DNA of 51,899 nucleotides from Colwellia sp. C1TZA3 (GCF_007954265.1 NZ_VOLS01000030.1:1-51899), one strand, 5' to 3'; positions 1 to 10,025 are shown, counted from the stretch's first letter. Notes: generated by a model not told the origin, from the sequence alone. A program made the numbers and translations.

Positions 1-87
1 TACATTGAGAATTATTTGAGTTGGTTTAGGTTTATGGAGAATAACAAAGAATATTCAGATCAAACGTGGATAAAAGAGGCTTTATAA
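1..87 (+). CDS. C-terminal end of an unidentified gene (possibly a transposase)
   Basis: Frame 1 is open from the first base to a TAA at 85-87 and gives 28 residues beginning YIENYLSWFRFMEN and ending TWIKEAL. The aromatic, charged ending resembles the tail of some IS transposases (IS1595-like), but 28 residues are too few for a firm family call. The start lies outside the window. No inverted repeat was found just downstream to mark an IS end. It could also be an ordinary chromosomal gene. Confidence 0.4.
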   Translation, partial: YIENYLSWFRFMENNKEYSDQTWIKEAL

Positions 88-339
88 AATGAAATTTCTA
101 TTACCCACACTAAACTACAACACAGCCATATAAACACAGTTACCTTAGCATTTATTAAGCTACCGTCAATATAGTAAAATAAAATAATGAAGAAATAGCT
201 TAGGTTATCAATATAAATAATTAAAGCAGTAAATTATTGTATATAAATTGAAAAATATCCCCCTGCCTTTAAAATCACTGTTAATTTTATAAAAGATGCG
301 ATAGCTTAGCGCTATTTTTTCATCATAAAGGTTTTTATT
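88..339. other. AT-rich intergenic region upstream of the HupE/UreJ-like gene
   Basis: This stretch has no open frame of note. A short stem (ATAGC...GCTAT) at about 302-315 followed by a T-run could be a weak terminator for the gene ending at 87 or a 5' UTR hairpin of the next gene. No promoter is called with confidence. Confidence 0.3.
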
Positions 340-1554
340 TTGCATACGCGAGTACTTTCTCAACTTTATATTTTCATTGCTTTATTTACCATGGCACTGT
401 TTTCATGCTCTAGCTCTGCCCATAGTGATGACATTAATAAGGCGACTTTATCGTTAAATAACAGTGAGCAATATCAACTTGTTGTTACAGTCGACTTTAT
501 ACATTTATTAAAAAAACATCTAGCAATCTCAGGTGATGATACTAAGGTAATTAACCTACTCAAGCAGCACTCATTTGTTGAACAAAAAAAGCTACTTGAA
601 CATCTGCAAGTTATTTTAAGCCAGCAAACTAGTCTGCATTTTACTGATATAAATGAGCATAAAAATATTAAAGGCAGCATTGAAGGGAACATTGAACAAA
701 ACCTAAAGCACAATATCGCGCTATTTAAAGGCTTACAATTGCAGCATTTAAAACGAATATTATCTCAACAAGCAGGCTTAACAGAATATAAAGTGCAATT
801 AAGCGTAACCGGAGATATTTTACAAGGGATGGATGAGGTTGCGGTGCAATTTTCGCCACTACTTGGTGATATTGTGCTTAAAGTAATTCGACCACAGCAA
901 GAAATAATCAGCTCAGCAACCCTAAGTAAGCGTTATAAAATCAGCCCAACGAACGCCAACTTAGCGGCAAGTAACACGATAGTGCCTAAAACAATAAAAC
1001 TTGCCGCTGATTATATTTATCAGGGTTTTGTTCATATTCTGCCACAAGGCTTAGATCATATTCTTTTTGTTTTAGCTCTTTTGCTTTTTGCTAAACGCCG
1101 TTCTACCTTAATATGGCAAGTATCGACCTTTACCCTAGCACACACCATTACACTTGCTTTGGGTATTTATGGCATTGTAGAGCTGCCTAGCACGATTGTA
1201 GAGCCACTCATTGCCCTATCTATTGTCTATGTAGGAGTTGAAAACATTTACCGAGCAAGAACAAAAACCATTAGCCATACACGTATGCCAATAATATTTG
1301 CCTTCGGTTTGTTACATGGTTTAGGTTTTGCTTCGGTATTAGGTGATGTGGGATTGCCGCAGAGCCAATATGCTTTGAGTTTACTCTCATTTAACCTTGG
1401 TGTTGAACTAGGACAACTTACGGTTATTGCCCTCGCTTTTATGTGTTTATACCCCTTGATGAATAAAAATTGGTATCAAACAAAGCTAGTGATGTCGCTT
1501 AATATTGCTATTGCCGTAATCGCTATGTATTGGCTAATTGAACGACTTATCTAA
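340..1554 (+). CDS. HupE/UreJ-family membrane protein
   Basis: This is a 404-residue protein with an N-terminal signal segment (about residues 8-28), a periplasmic domain of roughly 190 residues and a C-terminal block of six or so membrane helices. The membrane block opens with YIYQGFVHILPQGLDHILF (about residues 227-245), the conserved His/Asp-bearing start of the HupE/UreJ_2 family, members of which are proposed to move nickel or cobalt. A second His-containing helix (FAFGLLHGLGFASVLG) is also typical. The extended periplasmic N-terminus is found in the larger marine members. The start is TTG at 340, preceded by AAAGG at about 327-331. The gene stands alone, converging on nqrM. Substrate cannot be read from the sequence. 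Confidence 0.8.
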   Translation: MHTRVLSQLYIFIALFTMALFSCSSSAHSDDINKATLSLNNSEQYQLVVTVDFIHLLKKHLAISGDDTKVINLLKQHSFVEQKKLLEHLQVILSQQTSLHFTDINEHKNIKGSIEGNIEQNLKHNIALFKGLQLQHLKRILSQQAGLTEYKVQLSVTGDILQGMDEVAVQFSPLLGDIVLKVIRPQQEIISSATLSKRYKISPTNANLAASNTIVPKTIKLAADYIYQGFVHILPQGLDHILFVLALLLFAKRRSTLIWQVSTFTLAHTITLALGIYGIVELPSTIVEPLIALSIVYVGVENIYRARTKTISHTRMPIIFAFGLLHGLGFASVLGDVGLPQSQYALSLLSFNLGVELGQLTVIALAFMCLYPLMNKNWYQTKLVMSLNIAIAVIAMYWLIERLI

Positions 1555-1570
1555 ATTAAGCGGTGATTAA

Positions 1571-1727
1571 TACCAATCCCATTAAGTTATTGCTCACTTG
1601 TACTAGTTAAAATAGCTCAAGGCTGTGTTGCTCTCACTCCCAATAGCCAGCTATTGCTCAATCGAGCGCCTTACCTTGAGTTATTTTTCCTGCGCACAAC
1701 AAGATCACAAACTTAATGGAACTGGTA
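1571..1727 (+). repeat. MITE family 1, copy 1 (157 bp)
   Basis: This 157-bp element begins TACCAATCCCATTAAGTT and ends AACTTAATGGAACTGGTA, which are imperfect terminal inverted repeats (16 of 18 match). It is flanked by TAA at 1568-1570 and 1728-1730, a 3-bp target duplication. Inside are a second inverted pair (AAAATAGCTCAAGG with CCTTGAGTTATTTTT) and a central CAATAG-CCAG-CTATTG stem, so the whole element is a nested imperfect palindrome. It encodes no transposase. Other copies lie at 9841, 28862 and 35680, all in the same orientation. Confidence 0.85.
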
Positions 1728-1877
1728 TAAATAAACATCCTAGTGCTTTCACATCAACGTGCAGGTTTTTAAATACAACCTGCCCTAAAAGTTTTGAAGT
1801 CTTCCCTCATTCTTTTCTCATTGTTTCCTTCCTGTAAGAAATAATAAAATAATCTACAGGGAGAAAAGAAGAAGCAC

Positions 1878-1943
1878 TGCAGGAGAAGTACCCAGATACA
1901 TTAACGTCTCAAAAGATAGGATGTATGGGAGAGCCCTGAACGT
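1878..1943 (-). repeat. Terminator-associated repeat, nqrM copy (module B)
   Basis: Read on the minus strand, this begins with ACGTTCAGGGCTCTCC directly after the T-tract of the nqrM terminator and ends near GCTCCTGCA-like sequence. It aligns with the distal module of the repeats next to lysS (20660-20785) and tolC (48259-48455). The 51-bp hairpin module seen in those copies is absent here. It has no coding potential. Confidence 0.6.
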
Positions 1944-1971
1944 AAAAGGTGAGCTAAGCTCACCTTTTTCT
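1944..1971 (-). terminator. Rho-independent terminator after nqrM
   Basis: A perfect hairpin AAAAGGTGAGCT/AGCTCACCTTTT with flanking A and T runs. It lies about 60 bp beyond the nqrM stop and faces the convergent HupE-like gene, so it may work in both directions. Confidence 0.85.
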
Positions 1972-2032
1972 AAAAAAACATCATGTACACGCGATAACTT
2001 AGTGCGATATAGACGTTGTTTACACCAACAAC

Positions 2033-2254
2033 CTAAATATTTTTCACACTAATATCGCCAATTTTTAAGCCTGCTACTCGATCACGTTCTTGGCGCTTTT
2101 CACAGGGATCGTCACAGTTACATGATTTATCGATGCCGACATTGGCTAGGCCTCCACAACTACCGGCAAGCGTTTTGTTCTGAAATATATAACCCACCGC
2201 CATTGCCATAACAATAACAAGAAAAAAAACTAAGGTGATTAAAAACATAACCAT
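2033..2254 (-). CDS. nqrM: NqrM, Na+-NQR maturation factor (DUF539)
   Basis: This is a 73-residue protein with one N-terminal membrane helix (about residues 3-24) followed by a cysteine-rich tail: SCGGL, then CNCDDPCEKR. Such a cysteine cluster after a single helix defines NqrM, which is needed to assemble the iron centre between NqrD and NqrE. The start ATG at 2254 is preceded by AGGTAGG at good spacing; ATG at 2248 is a possible alternative. The gene follows apbE by about 100 bp, the usual position at the end of nqr operons, and is closed by a strong terminator. Confidence 0.9.
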   Translation of the reverse strand: MVMFLITLVFFLVIVMAMAVGYIFQNKTLAGSCGGLANVGIDKSCNCDDPCEKRQERDRVAGLKIGDISVKNI

Positions 2255-2357
2255 AATGAATGCCTACCTATTTGATAAAACTTTAATAAGTTGATTATAA
2301 AAATCACTTTTTAAATAACGAGAATAACGTCAGTAACTTTAATAAAACCCTGCAAAC

Positions 2358-3401
2358 CTACTTGAGGTACTGCATGAATTTTACCGTGCTTTGCTCAGTA
2401 AAGCCATGATCAGTTTTCTCGATAATGTAAACCGCAAGTTCATTAGCCTCTGCAAACGCGAGCGCTTTTTCTTCACCCATCACCATCATTGCCGTAGCTA
2501 AACCGTCAGCAGTCATTGATGATGGATGAATTACCGTCACAGAGACCAACTTATGATTAATCGGCTTGCCGGTCTTTGGATCTATGATATGCGAAAATCG
2601 TTGGCCGTCAGCTTCAAAGTAAATGCGGTAGTCACCTGAAGTAGCAACCGCGTTATCTTTTGGCACAATGATTTGATGGACAACGCGCTCAGTACTTAAA
2701 GGCTTTTCAATCGCAACATGCCACAGCTCACCGGTATGTTTAAAACCTTTAAGACGCATCTCTCCACCAATTTCGACAAGGTAATTATTGATGCCGTTCG
2801 CCTCGACGAACTCAGCGACTAAATCAACACCATAGCCTTTGGCAATGGTGGATAAATCAATGTAAAGTTCGGGAATACTTTTACTTAACCTGCCGTTTTT
2901 AAATGCTAACTTATCTAAGCCTACTTGTGCTTTGGTTGCCGCTAGTAATTCCTCACTTGGCACTGTTTCAGGACGATATTCTGGCCCAAAACCCCATAAG
3001 TTAACTAACGGCCCAACGGTTACATCAAGCGCTCCGTTACTTAGCTCTCCTAAACGAACAGCCTCTTTAATTACCCGGGCTAAACCTGTCGATACATTAA
3101 ACGGCTTAAGTGATGTTGATTGGTTAAATGTTGATAATTCGGAATCTGCAATATAAGTCGACATTTCCTGATTTAGCTGTTTTAACTTTTTATCAATACC
3201 TTGCTGAATTTTAACGACGTCGATGTTTTGTCCCACCAGTTTAATATTATAGGTGGTGCCCATAGTATTGCCTTGCAACAAATATTCTTCACGAGCAAAA
3301 TCATTACTTGGGGAGCAGCCACTAAGCACCACTAGCAGGGTTGCTATTGCCAATAATTTAGCGGCTAATATGTGCTGAGTTAGGTTAAAACTATACGGCA
3401 T
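2358..3401 (-). CDS. apbE: ApbE, FAD:protein FMN transferase (lipoprotein)
   Basis: This 347-residue protein has a lipoprotein signal peptide with lipobox LSGC (Cys29). Family motifs include GNTMGTTYNIKL (about 44-55), WGFGPE, the YIDLSTIAKGYGVD segment and a C-terminal DGLATAMMVMG. ApbE attaches FMN from FAD through a phosphodiester bond to threonines in periplasmic targets, here expected to be the SGAT sites of NqrB and NqrC. The start ATG has AGGA eight bases upstream. It is separated from nqrF by a terminator and by a pair of palindromes, so it may have its own promoter as well as readthrough from nqr. Confidence 0.92.
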   Translation of the reverse strand: MPYSFNLTQHILAAKLLAIATLLVVLSGCSPSNDFAREEYLLQGNTMGTTYNIKLVGQNIDVVKIQQGIDKKLKQLNQEMSTYIADSELSTFNQSTSLKPFNVSTGLARVIKEAVRLGELSNGALDVTVGPLVNLWGFGPEYRPETVPSEELLAATKAQVGLDKLAFKNGRLSKSIPELYIDLSTIAKGYGVDLVAEFVEANGINNYLVEIGGEMRLKGFKHTGELWHVAIEKPLSTERVVHQIIVPKDNAVATSGDYRIYFEADGQRFSHIIDPKTGKPINHKLVSVTVIHPSSMTADGLATAMMVMGEEKALAFAEANELAVYIIEKTDHGFTEQSTVKFMQYLK

Positions 3402-3421
3402 TACAATATCCTTGATAAAAG

Positions 3422-3481
3422 TTTATTTAGCTAAAACAACATAAATTCATCAAAAAATGCATATTGTTTTAGCTAAATAAA
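3422..3481. promoter_or_regulatory. Twin palindromes forming an 18-bp inverted repeat upstream of apbE
   Basis: TTTATTTAGCTAAAACAA at 3422-3439 is repeated exactly in inverted form at 3464-3481. Each arm contains the 10-bp palindrome TTTAGCTAAA (3426-3435 and 3468-3477), whose centres are 42 bp apart, close to four helical turns. The proximal arm ends about 20 bp from the apbE start codon. This could be a double operator for a dimeric regulator or a long hairpin in the apbE leader; no T-run follows, so it does not look like a terminator. Confidence 0.55.
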
Positions 3482-3513
3482 TTCAGTAGTAAAATTACAG
3501 GATGATAGGTATT

Positions 3514-3537
3514 AAAAAGGCGACCTAGGCCGCCTTT
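3514..3537 (-). terminator. Terminator after nqrF
   Basis: AAAAGGCG and CGCCTTTT form a hairpin about 25 bp beyond the nqrF stop, with the T-run on the minus strand. It separates the structural nqr genes from apbE and nqrM. Confidence 0.75.
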
Positions 3538-3562
3538 TCACTTAATGAATTCGCGAGCTTAA

Positions 3563-4789
3563 TTAGCCACCGAAATCATCTAACATGATGTTTTCATCTT
3601 CAACACCCAGATCTTTCAACATATGAATAACGGCAGCGTTCATCATTGGAGGACCACACATGTAGTACTCACAATCTTCTGGCGCTTCGTGGTCTTTCAA
3701 GTAATTTTCATGTAATACGTTATGAATAAAACCTGTCATACCATCCCAGTTATCTTCTGGTTGTGGATCGGATAGTGCAACATGCCAATTGAAGTTGTCA
3801 TTTTCAGCTGCAAGGCCGTTATAATCATCTTCATAGAACATCTCACGCTTAGAACGAGCACCATACCAAAACGATATTTTACGTTTAGTATGCAAACGTT
3901 TAAGTTGATCAAAGATATGAGAACGCATAGGCGCCATACCGGCACCACCACCAATAAAGACCATTTCACATTCGCCTTCTTTGGCAAAGAATTCGCCAAA
4001 TGGACCTGAAATAGTCACTTTATCGCCAGCTTTTAAGCTGAAGATATAAGACGACATTTTACCTGCTGGTAAGTGTAAGCGCCCTGGAGGTGGCGTAGCA
4101 ATACGCACGTTCAGCATGATAATGCCTTCTTCTTCTGGGTAGTTCGCCATTGAATAAGCACGTAATGTAGGCTCGTCAACTTTTGATTCTACGTCAAAAA
4201 AGCCAAAATGATTCCAGTCACCTTTGTATTGTTCATCGATATCAAAATCGCTGTATTTTACGTGGTGAACTGGTGCTTCAATTTGAATATAACCACCAGC
4301 GCGGAAAGGTACAGACTCACCATTGGGTATTTGTAACTTAAGTTCTTTAATGAAGGTTGCTTGGTTATCGTTAGAGATAACTTCACATTCCCATTGCTGA
4401 ACACCAAAGATTTCATCTTCAAGCACGATATCCATATCTTGCTTAACTGCCACTTGACAAGCTAAACGACAACCTTCTTTTGCTTCACGTTTGTTAATAT
4501 GGCCTGATTCAGTCGGTAGCAAGTCACCACCACCTGAATGTATTTCTACACGACACTGGCCACAAGTACCACCGCCACCACAAGCTGAAGGTATAAAAAT
4601 ACCTTGGTCAGCGAGTGCACCTAAAAGCTTACCACCAGCAGGGGTTACTACTGCTTTTTCTGGATCGCCATTAATGCTAATCGTAACGTCACCTGAAGAA
4701 ACTAACTTAGATTTGGCAAGTAAAATCACCACTACTAAGGCTAGCACTATCACAGTAAACATCGATACGCCGAGAATAATAATTTCCAT
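3563..4789 (-). CDS. nqrF: NqrF, Na+-NQR subunit F (NADH dehydrogenase, 2Fe-2S/FAD)
   Basis: This 408-residue electron entry subunit oxidises NADH. It has one N-terminal membrane helix (about residues 3-24), then a ferredoxin domain whose 2Fe-2S ligands are visible as Cys70, Cys76, Cys79 and Cys111 ([12 protein letters not shown] and RLACQ). FAD is bound by the RAYSMANYP motif (about 210-218) and NADH by the C-terminal reductase domain ([26 protein letters not shown]). It is full length for the family. It is the last of the six structural genes, about 80 bp after nqrE, and is followed by its own terminator. Confidence 0.97.
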   Translation of the reverse strand: MEIIILGVSMFTVIVLALVVVILLAKSKLVSSGDVTISINGDPEKAVVTPAGGKLLGALADQGIFIPSACGGGGTCGQCRVEIHSGGGDLLPTESGHINKREAKEGCRLACQVAVKQDMDIVLEDEIFGVQQWECEVISNDNQATFIKELKLQIPNGESVPFRAGGYIQIEAPVHHVKYSDFDIDEQYKGDWNHFGFFDVESKVDEPTLRAYSMANYPEEEGIIMLNVRIATPPPGRLHLPAGKMSSYIFSLKAGDKVTISGPFGEFFAKEGECEMVFIGGGAGMAPMRSHIFDQLKRLHTKRKISFWYGARSKREMFYEDDYNGLAAENDNFNWHVALSDPQPEDNWDGMTGFIHNVLHENYLKDHEAPEDCEYYMCGPPMMNAAVIHMLKDLGVEDENIMLDDFGG

Positions 4790-4870
4790 CGACTTTTCCT
4801 TTAATTTTCTCTAAGGGTTTTAACTAAGTAATTTACTCGAAAGTAAGCGTTCGCTAAAACCAACATAAAC

Positions 4871-5494
4871 CTAAAGTGAAATACCACCGAAAGAAAGAAA
4901 GCCGAAGGCCATCAATCCTGCAGAAATAAATGTAATACCTAGACCTTTCAAGCCGTCAGGTACGTCCGAGTATTTCATTTTTTCACGAATACCCGCCATT
5001 AATACTATTGCTAACATCCAACCAATACCTGAGCCAATGCCGTAAACAACACTTTCACTTAGGGTTAAGTTTTTCGCTACCATAAACGACACACCACCAA
5101 AGATGGCACAATTAACAGTGATCAAAGGTAAGAAAACACCCAGCGCTTGATATAACGCAGGAAAGTATTTATCTAATACCATTTCAAGAATTTGCACTAA
5201 GGCCGCGATCACACCAATAAAGGTAATAAAAGACAAGAAGCTCAAATCAATAGAGTCTTTCGCCTCAGTAACACCCATTAGGCTGTCTAACGCACCTGGC
5301 GCTAAAATAGCTTGATAAATGATTTGGTTAACTGGCACTGCAATACCTAATACCACAACAACTGCAACACCTAGACCTATGGCTGTGCTAACTTTCTTAG
5401 AAACCGCTAAGAATGTACACATACCTAGGAAGAAGGTTAATGCCATATTTTCAATAAATATAGCCTTAACAAATATACTTAAATAATGTTCCAT
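4871..5494 (-). CDS. nqrE: NqrE, Na+-NQR subunit E
   Basis: A 207-residue integral membrane protein of the NqrDE/RnfAE family with six predicted helices. The start [19 protein letters not shown] and the later [15 protein letters not shown] carry the family cysteines that, with NqrD, hold the iron centre in the membrane. It is slightly longer than the usual 198-202 residues because of a few extra residues around [13 protein letters not shown] (about 74-86). It starts six bases after the nqrD stop, so the two are probably translated together. Confidence 0.96.
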   Translation of the reverse strand: MEHYLSIFVKAIFIENMALTFFLGMCTFLAVSKKVSTAIGLGVAVVVVLGIAVPVNQIIYQAILAPGALDSLMGVTEAKDSIDLSFLSFITFIGVIAALVQILEMVLDKYFPALYQALGVFLPLITVNCAIFGGVSFMVAKNLTLSESVVYGIGSGIGWMLAIVLMAGIREKMKYSDVPDGLKGLGITFISAGLMAFGFLSFGGISL

Positions 5495-5500
5495 GACTGC

Positions 5501-6124
5501 TTAATCCTTCTCTACTTGTTCTGGCTTGAACTGGCGAATTGCCCAGATAATTAAACCGATAATGAAGAATGAGCTAAATGGTAAAACTAATAAGCCATTA
5601 CCTTGGTACCAACCGTCATTTTGTATCAAAGTGAAAACTTCAAAACCAAATAAGGTACCAAAACCAAATAGTTCACGGAAAAAAGCAACAACCATTAGCA
5701 CAGCACCGTAGCCTAAACCATTACCGATACCATCTAAAAAGCTAACACCTGGCTTTTCTTTCATCGCAAAAGCTTCAGCACGGCCCATCACAATACAGTT
5801 AGTAATGATCAGTCCAATAAACACCGAGAGCTCTTTTGATAACTGATAAGAAAACGCCTTTAACACTTGGTCAACTAAAATAACCAGTGAAGCAATAATC
5901 ACCATCTGTACTATGATACGAACACTAGACGGTATTTGATTACGTATAAGTGAAATAAATAAATTAGAAAACCCCGTCACTAGCATTACAGCAAGCGTCA
6001 TCACCAAGGCATTCGCTAATGAGCTTGTAACTGCCAACGCAGAACAAACACCAAGCACTTGCAGGGCAATAGGGTTATTGTCGACAACCGGTCCAAATAA
6101 TACCTTCTTAGTATCTGTAGACAT
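5501..6124 (-). CDS. nqrD: NqrD, Na+-NQR subunit D
   Basis: A 207-residue membrane protein, paralogous to NqrE, with six predicted helices. Typical segments are [17 protein letters not shown] near the N-terminus and [20 protein letters not shown] in the middle, each carrying one of the cysteines that bind the shared iron centre. The start ATG overlaps the end of nqrC by one base (6124), which indicates coupled translation. Length and position are those of the normal operon. Confidence 0.96.
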   Translation of the reverse strand: MSTDTKKVLFGPVVDNNPIALQVLGVCSALAVTSSLANALVMTLAVMLVTGFSNLFISLIRNQIPSSVRIIVQMVIIASLVILVDQVLKAFSYQLSKELSVFIGLIITNCIVMGRAEAFAMKEKPGVSFLDGIGNGLGYGAVLMVVAFFRELFGFGTLFGFEVFTLIQNDGWYQGNGLLVLPFSSFFIIGLIIWAIRQFKPEQVEKD

Positions 6125-6900
6125 TAGTTTAATCCTCCATCGCGGTAGTTAGTAATAAATGGACCATAGCCCTCTTTGCCTAACCAAAAATGCAATGTAT
6201 TCTCAACACCATTACTGGTTAACGTTGCACCAGATAAGGCGTCTACCCCATAAACATTACCAGCTTTGGCGCCGCCTTTAACAATTTCAATTGCTATATT
6301 ACCTTGCTCGTCAAACATCTTCTTACCTGGCCACAAAGCTTTCCACTTGGGGTTAAGTACTTCAGCACCTAAGCCCGGTGTTTCTTTTAGATCAGAGTAG
6401 ATAACACTTTTCACGGTATTTAAATCAGACTCTAAACCAACAAAGCCATACATTAGATCCCACAAGCCAGAACCAACAATAGGTAAAACTATGGTTGATA
6501 CTTCACCTTGCTCATCTTTCACTAAATAAACCACAGCATTATCGGCCTGACGATTTATACCGGCAATGTCATCTTCAGGTTTTGAGCTTTTAGTTGTATC
6601 ACGCGCATCGGCACGTTCATCAAAGGTTTTAACATTACCTTCAATAACTTTACCTGTTGCCAAGCTAATCATTTTTGCATCAACAAACTTGTTATAAGTT
6701 GCAACAACATCATCACCTGCAAATGCTAACAGACCCGCAGCTTCAAGAATCTTAGTTTGTTTATCAAGCAATTTATTGGCGGTTTGTAAGGGTTTTAAAC
6801 CAACCGCCGAAATTGAGACTAAGGCAGCACAAACTAAACAAATTATAAATACGAAACCAACAGTTCCGCCGAAAGTTTCTTTCTTTTTAGTATCAGACAT
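6124..6900 (-). CDS. nqrC: NqrC, Na+-NQR subunit C (covalent FMN)
   Basis: This 258-residue protein has one N-terminal membrane helix (about residues 14-34) and a periplasmic FMN-binding domain. The flavin attachment motif is SGAT with Thr226, within [16 protein letters not shown]. The start chosen is ATG at 6900 ([12 protein letters not shown]), which matches the family N-terminus; the frame is open a further 24 codons upstream but that lies inside nqrB. The start overlaps the nqrB stop by eight bases. Thr226 is a predicted target of the nearby ApbE. Confidence 0.95.
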   Translation of the reverse strand: MSDTKKKETFGGTVGFVFIICLVCAALVSISAVGLKPLQTANKLLDKQTKILEAAGLLAFAGDDVVATYNKFVDAKMISLATGKVIEGNVKTFDERADARDTTKSSKPEDDIAGINRQADNAVVYLVKDEQGEVSTIVLPIVGSGLWDLMYGFVGLESDLNTVKSVIYSDLKETPGLGAEVLNPKWKALWPGKKMFDEQGNIAIEIVKGGAKAGNVYGVDALSGATLTSNGVENTLHFWLGKEGYGPFITNYRDGGLN

Positions 6901-8095
6901 TACGAGCAAGCCTCCGTTTGATATTTCCTTGAGCCACAAAGTAATCAAGTAATGGCGCAAACAAGTTAGCAAATAAAATAGCTAACATAATACCTTCTGG
7001 GAATGCGGGGTTAACAACACGTATCAGTACCGTCATCAGACCAATCATTGCACCGTACCAATACTTACCTTTATTGGTAAATGCAGCCGTTACTGGGTCT
7101 GTTGCCATAAACATCATACCAAAAGCAAAACCGCCACTCACTAGGTGCCAATACCAAGGCATAGCAAACATAGCATTACTATCACTGCCAATAGCATTAA
7201 ATAGCATTGACGTTAACACCATTCCCGTAAACACACCCAACACGATGCGCCATGAGGCAATACCTTTATAAAGTATATAAGCACCACCCAGCAGAACCAT
7301 TGCGGTAGAAACTTCACCAACGGAGCCTGGAATATAGCCTAAGAAAGCATTCCACCAATCAGTACCAACGGTGTAATCGTTCATACCTTGACTTGCTGCA
7401 CTTAACGTTGTTGCACCAGAGTAGCCATCAACAGCAACCCAAACAGAGTCACCAGAAATATCTGTTGGATAAGCAAAGTATAAAAACGCACGACCAGATA
7501 ACGCTGGGTTTAAGAAGTTTTTACCTGTACCACCAAATATTTCTTTGGCAATAACAACACCAAAAGTAATACCGACAGCGGCTTGCCATAACGGAATGGT
7601 TGCCGGTAAAATTAGAGAGAAAAGTACTGAAGTAACAAAGAAACCTTCGTTAACTTCATGTTTACGCACTGAGGCAAACATTATTTCCCAAAAACCACCA
7701 ACAATAAATACTGTTACATAAATAGGTAAAAAGAATACTGCACCGTAACACATCTTGCTGAACCAACCAGATTCTGCAGATAAACTACCGCCCAACATTT
7801 CAAAGAAACCGACTTGCCAGTTATCAGGTAAAGCATAACCTGCCGCTAGGGCGTCAGTCGCTTGAAAACCAATGTTGTACATACCCCAGAACATGGCAGG
7901 GAAAACTGCTAACCATACTGAGATCATAATACGTTTAAGATCAATACTGTCACGAATGTGAGTTTGACCTTTGTTTACTTGGCCAGGAGTAAATAACCCT
8001 GTTGCAACGGCTTCGTAAAGCGCATACCAAGTTTCAAATTTACCGCCTTTTTCAAATTGCGGTTCAATATCTTCAATAAACTTTTTCAAGCCCAT
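6893..8095 (-). CDS. nqrB: NqrB, Na+-NQR subunit B (covalent FMN, riboflavin, Na+ path)
   Basis: A 400-residue polytopic membrane protein, the main sodium-translocating subunit. The FMN attachment motif is SGAT with Thr229 in [14 protein letters not shown]. The segment [28 protein letters not shown] (about 183-210), read here from its parts, is highly conserved in the NqrB/RnfD family. The N-terminus [18 protein letters not shown] is standard. It begins two bases after the nqrA stop and ends inside the nqrC start region, so A, B and C form one tightly packed unit. Confidence 0.97.
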   Translation of the reverse strand: MGLKKFIEDIEPQFEKGGKFETWYALYEAVATGLFTPGQVNKGQTHIRDSIDLKRIMISVWLAVFPAMFWGMYNIGFQATDALAAGYALPDNWQVGFFEMLGGSLSAESGWFSKMCYGAVFFLPIYVTVFIVGGFWEIMFASVRKHEVNEGFFVTSVLFSLILPATIPLWQAAVGITFGVVIAKEIFGGTGKNFLNPALSGRAFLYFAYPTDISGDSVWVAVDGYSGATTLSAASQGMNDYTVGTDWWNAFLGYIPGSVGEVSTAMVLLGGAYILYKGIASWRIVLGVFTGMVLTSMLFNAIGSDSNAMFAMPWYWHLVSGGFAFGMMFMATDPVTAAFTNKGKYWYGAMIGLMTVLIRVVNPAFPEGIMLAILFANLFAPLLDYFVAQGNIKRRLARNV

Positions 8096-8097
8096 GA

Positions 8098-9435
8098 CTA
8101 ACCTTCCTTCTCAATTATGGTTAGGCAATCACGAAGGATCACGCCGTAATCCGTTTTGCCTGGACAAACAAACGTGCACAAGGCTAAATCTTCTTCATCA
8201 AGCTCTAAAGCACCAAGCTGTTGCGCTCTGTCAGTATCACCGGCGCATAAATCACGCAATAATAATGTCGGTAAAATATCTAACGGCATAACACGTTCGA
8301 AATTACCAATAGGCACCATAGAGCGAGGACTACCATTAGTTGTAGTGGTCATGTTAAACAACTTCTTAGGAAAAAAGTGTGACATGTAGGCACGCGTTAC
8401 TGAAAATTTATTAGGACCTGGATACATATAACCGATAAAATCTTTTTGTCTACCTTCGAGGATCAAACAAATTTGCGTATGATAGCGCCCTAAGTAACCT
8501 TTAACGCCTGAAGCTATAGAGCCTAGTAACAATGAACCCGAGACTACACGTAACTCACCATCAAGTGTTTCATCAGCAATAATTTCTGCAACATTTGCAC
8601 CTAATACGGTACGAACCAAACGAGGGTTCTTTACAGCAGGACCGGCTAAAGAAATGATACGGCTACTGTCTAATTCGCCAGTAATAAACAAATGTCCGAT
8701 AGCAATAACGTCTTGATAGCCCGCATGCCATGAAACTTTATCAGCACTCACTGGCTTGAGAAAATGCATATGAGTGCCAACTAGACCAGCAGGATGTTTT
8801 CCAGCAAATTCATTAACAATGGCAGATGAATTAACCGCAATATCACTATCTGGTGCTTTACTAACAAAAACCTCACCATCAGTTAAGCGTGCAAGCACAG
8901 CTAAACCGTTAGTAAATGCTGCACTTTGCTCAGCGATAATTATTGCTGGATTTGCGGCCAATGGATTAGTATCCATAGCGCTGACAAATATGGCAACAGG
9001 GGTAGCATCTACCGCAGGGATCTTACTAAATGGGCGTGTACGTAATGCCGTCCACAAACCTGAGTTAACTAGGTTTGCAACAACATCTTCACGCGCGATG
9101 GAGTCGAGTTCGTTAGCGCCATAGCGAGTAAACGTTTCTTGCTCACTGCCACCAACTTCGATGACAACTGATTGAAATACGCGCTTTTCACCGCGATTAA
9201 TTTCCTTAACAACACCTGAAGTTTGAGCCGTGAATTTAACGCCAGGATTCTTTTTATCTTCAAAAAGTGCCTGACCTTTTTTAACGCTTTCTCCAACCTT
9301 AACAAACATGGTTGGGCGCATACCCACGAACTCTTCACCTAATGTTGCAACAGTTTTGATGGACGGACCATCATGGATTACCTGCTGGGGGGCACCTACG
9401 ACAGGAACATCCAGACCTTTTTTTATCGTAATCAT
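8098..9435 (-). CDS. nqrA: NqrA, Na+-NQR subunit A
   Basis: This 445-residue cytoplasmic subunit has no membrane helix and lies at the ubiquinone-proximal side of the complex. The family start [12 protein letters not shown] places translation at ATG 9435; a GTG four codons upstream (9447) is in frame but gives a non-standard N-terminus, and neither has a strong ribosome site. Conserved segments include [19 protein letters not shown] and the C-terminal [12 protein letters not shown]. It is the first gene of the operon, so the nqr promoter should lie in the 400 bp upstream, between the start and the MITE at 9841. Confidence 0.96.
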   Translation of the reverse strand: MITIKKGLDVPVVGAPQQVIHDGPSIKTVATLGEEFVGMRPTMFVKVGESVKKGQALFEDKKNPGVKFTAQTSGVVKEINRGEKRVFQSVVIEVGGSEQETFTRYGANELDSIAREDVVANLVNSGLWTALRTRPFSKIPAVDATPVAIFVSAMDTNPLAANPAIIIAEQSAAFTNGLAVLARLTDGEVFVSKAPDSDIAVNSSAIVNEFAGKHPAGLVGTHMHFLKPVSADKVSWHAGYQDVIAIGHLFITGELDSSRIISLAGPAVKNPRLVRTVLGANVAEIIADETLDGELRVVSGSLLLGSIASGVKGYLGRYHTQICLILEGRQKDFIGYMYPGPNKFSVTRAYMSHFFPKKLFNMTTTTNGSPRSMVPIGNFERVMPLDILPTLLLRDLCAGDTDRAQQLGALELDEEDLALCTFVCPGKTDYGVILRDCLTIIEKEG

Positions 9436-9840
9436 AAACACTTGCACTACTTTTGATGGGAGTAATCAAAATCAATTATCGAGCTATTTAACCACACTTT
9501 ATGTTGCAAAATATCACAACAATGAGCGCAGAAAGTTAACAAAACGACCGATTTCAGTGTATTTCAGTAAAGTCTTAATTTACTTTTGATAAATCAAGGT
9601 TCACTGGCTCTAGTTAAAATTTCTGGCGCGATTCTAGCACAAAACCACATTTTGATGCCATATTAAGCAGCACAAAAAATAACTATTTAGTCGTATAACC
9701 TCTAATTCGCGCATTAATTAAACAAAATTTTCTTTTTTTAGCGAAAACTTAGCACGACAGGTCATCAATTTTAGCTCAAAACTGACGGACGTTCTTAAAG
9801 AAGAAAGTTGCAAAGATGAAAGTTTAAAAAGAATTAATAA
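9436..9840. other. Upstream region of the nqr operon
   Basis: About 400 bp with no credible gene. It should contain the nqr promoter on the minus strand, but I could not identify matched -35 and -10 boxes. Several T-rich and A-rich runs are present. A MITE lies at its far end. Confidence 0.4.
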
Positions 9841-9997
9841 CACCAATCCCATTAAGTTATTACTCACTTGTACTCGTTAAAATAGCTCAAGGCTGTGTTG
9901 CTCTCAATCTCAATAGCCAGCTATTGCTCAATCGAGCGCCTTACCGTGAGTTATTTTTCCTGCGCACAACAAGATCACAAACTTAATGGAACTGGTA
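9841..9997 (+). repeat. MITE family 1, copy 2 (157 bp)
   Basis: Same length and ends as the copy at 1571, with about seven substitutions including C for the first T. It is flanked by TAA at 9838-9840 and 9998-10000. It sits between the nqrA upstream region and the fabV terminator, so it could influence nqr transcription. Confidence 0.85.
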
Positions 9998-10025
9998 TAA
10001 CACTTATTATTTGAATCTAAGATAT

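Noticed and set aside
1625-1837. 70-codon plus-strand frame
   Set aside because: Most of it is the interior of MITE copy 1; similar frames appear in the other copies.
4491-4814. 107-codon plus-strand frame
   Set aside because: It is antisense to nqrF, whose cysteine ligands and domains are certain.
6901-6972. Upstream extension of nqrC by 24 codons
   Set aside because: The extension lies in nqrB and does not match the NqrC N-terminus; ATG 6900 does.
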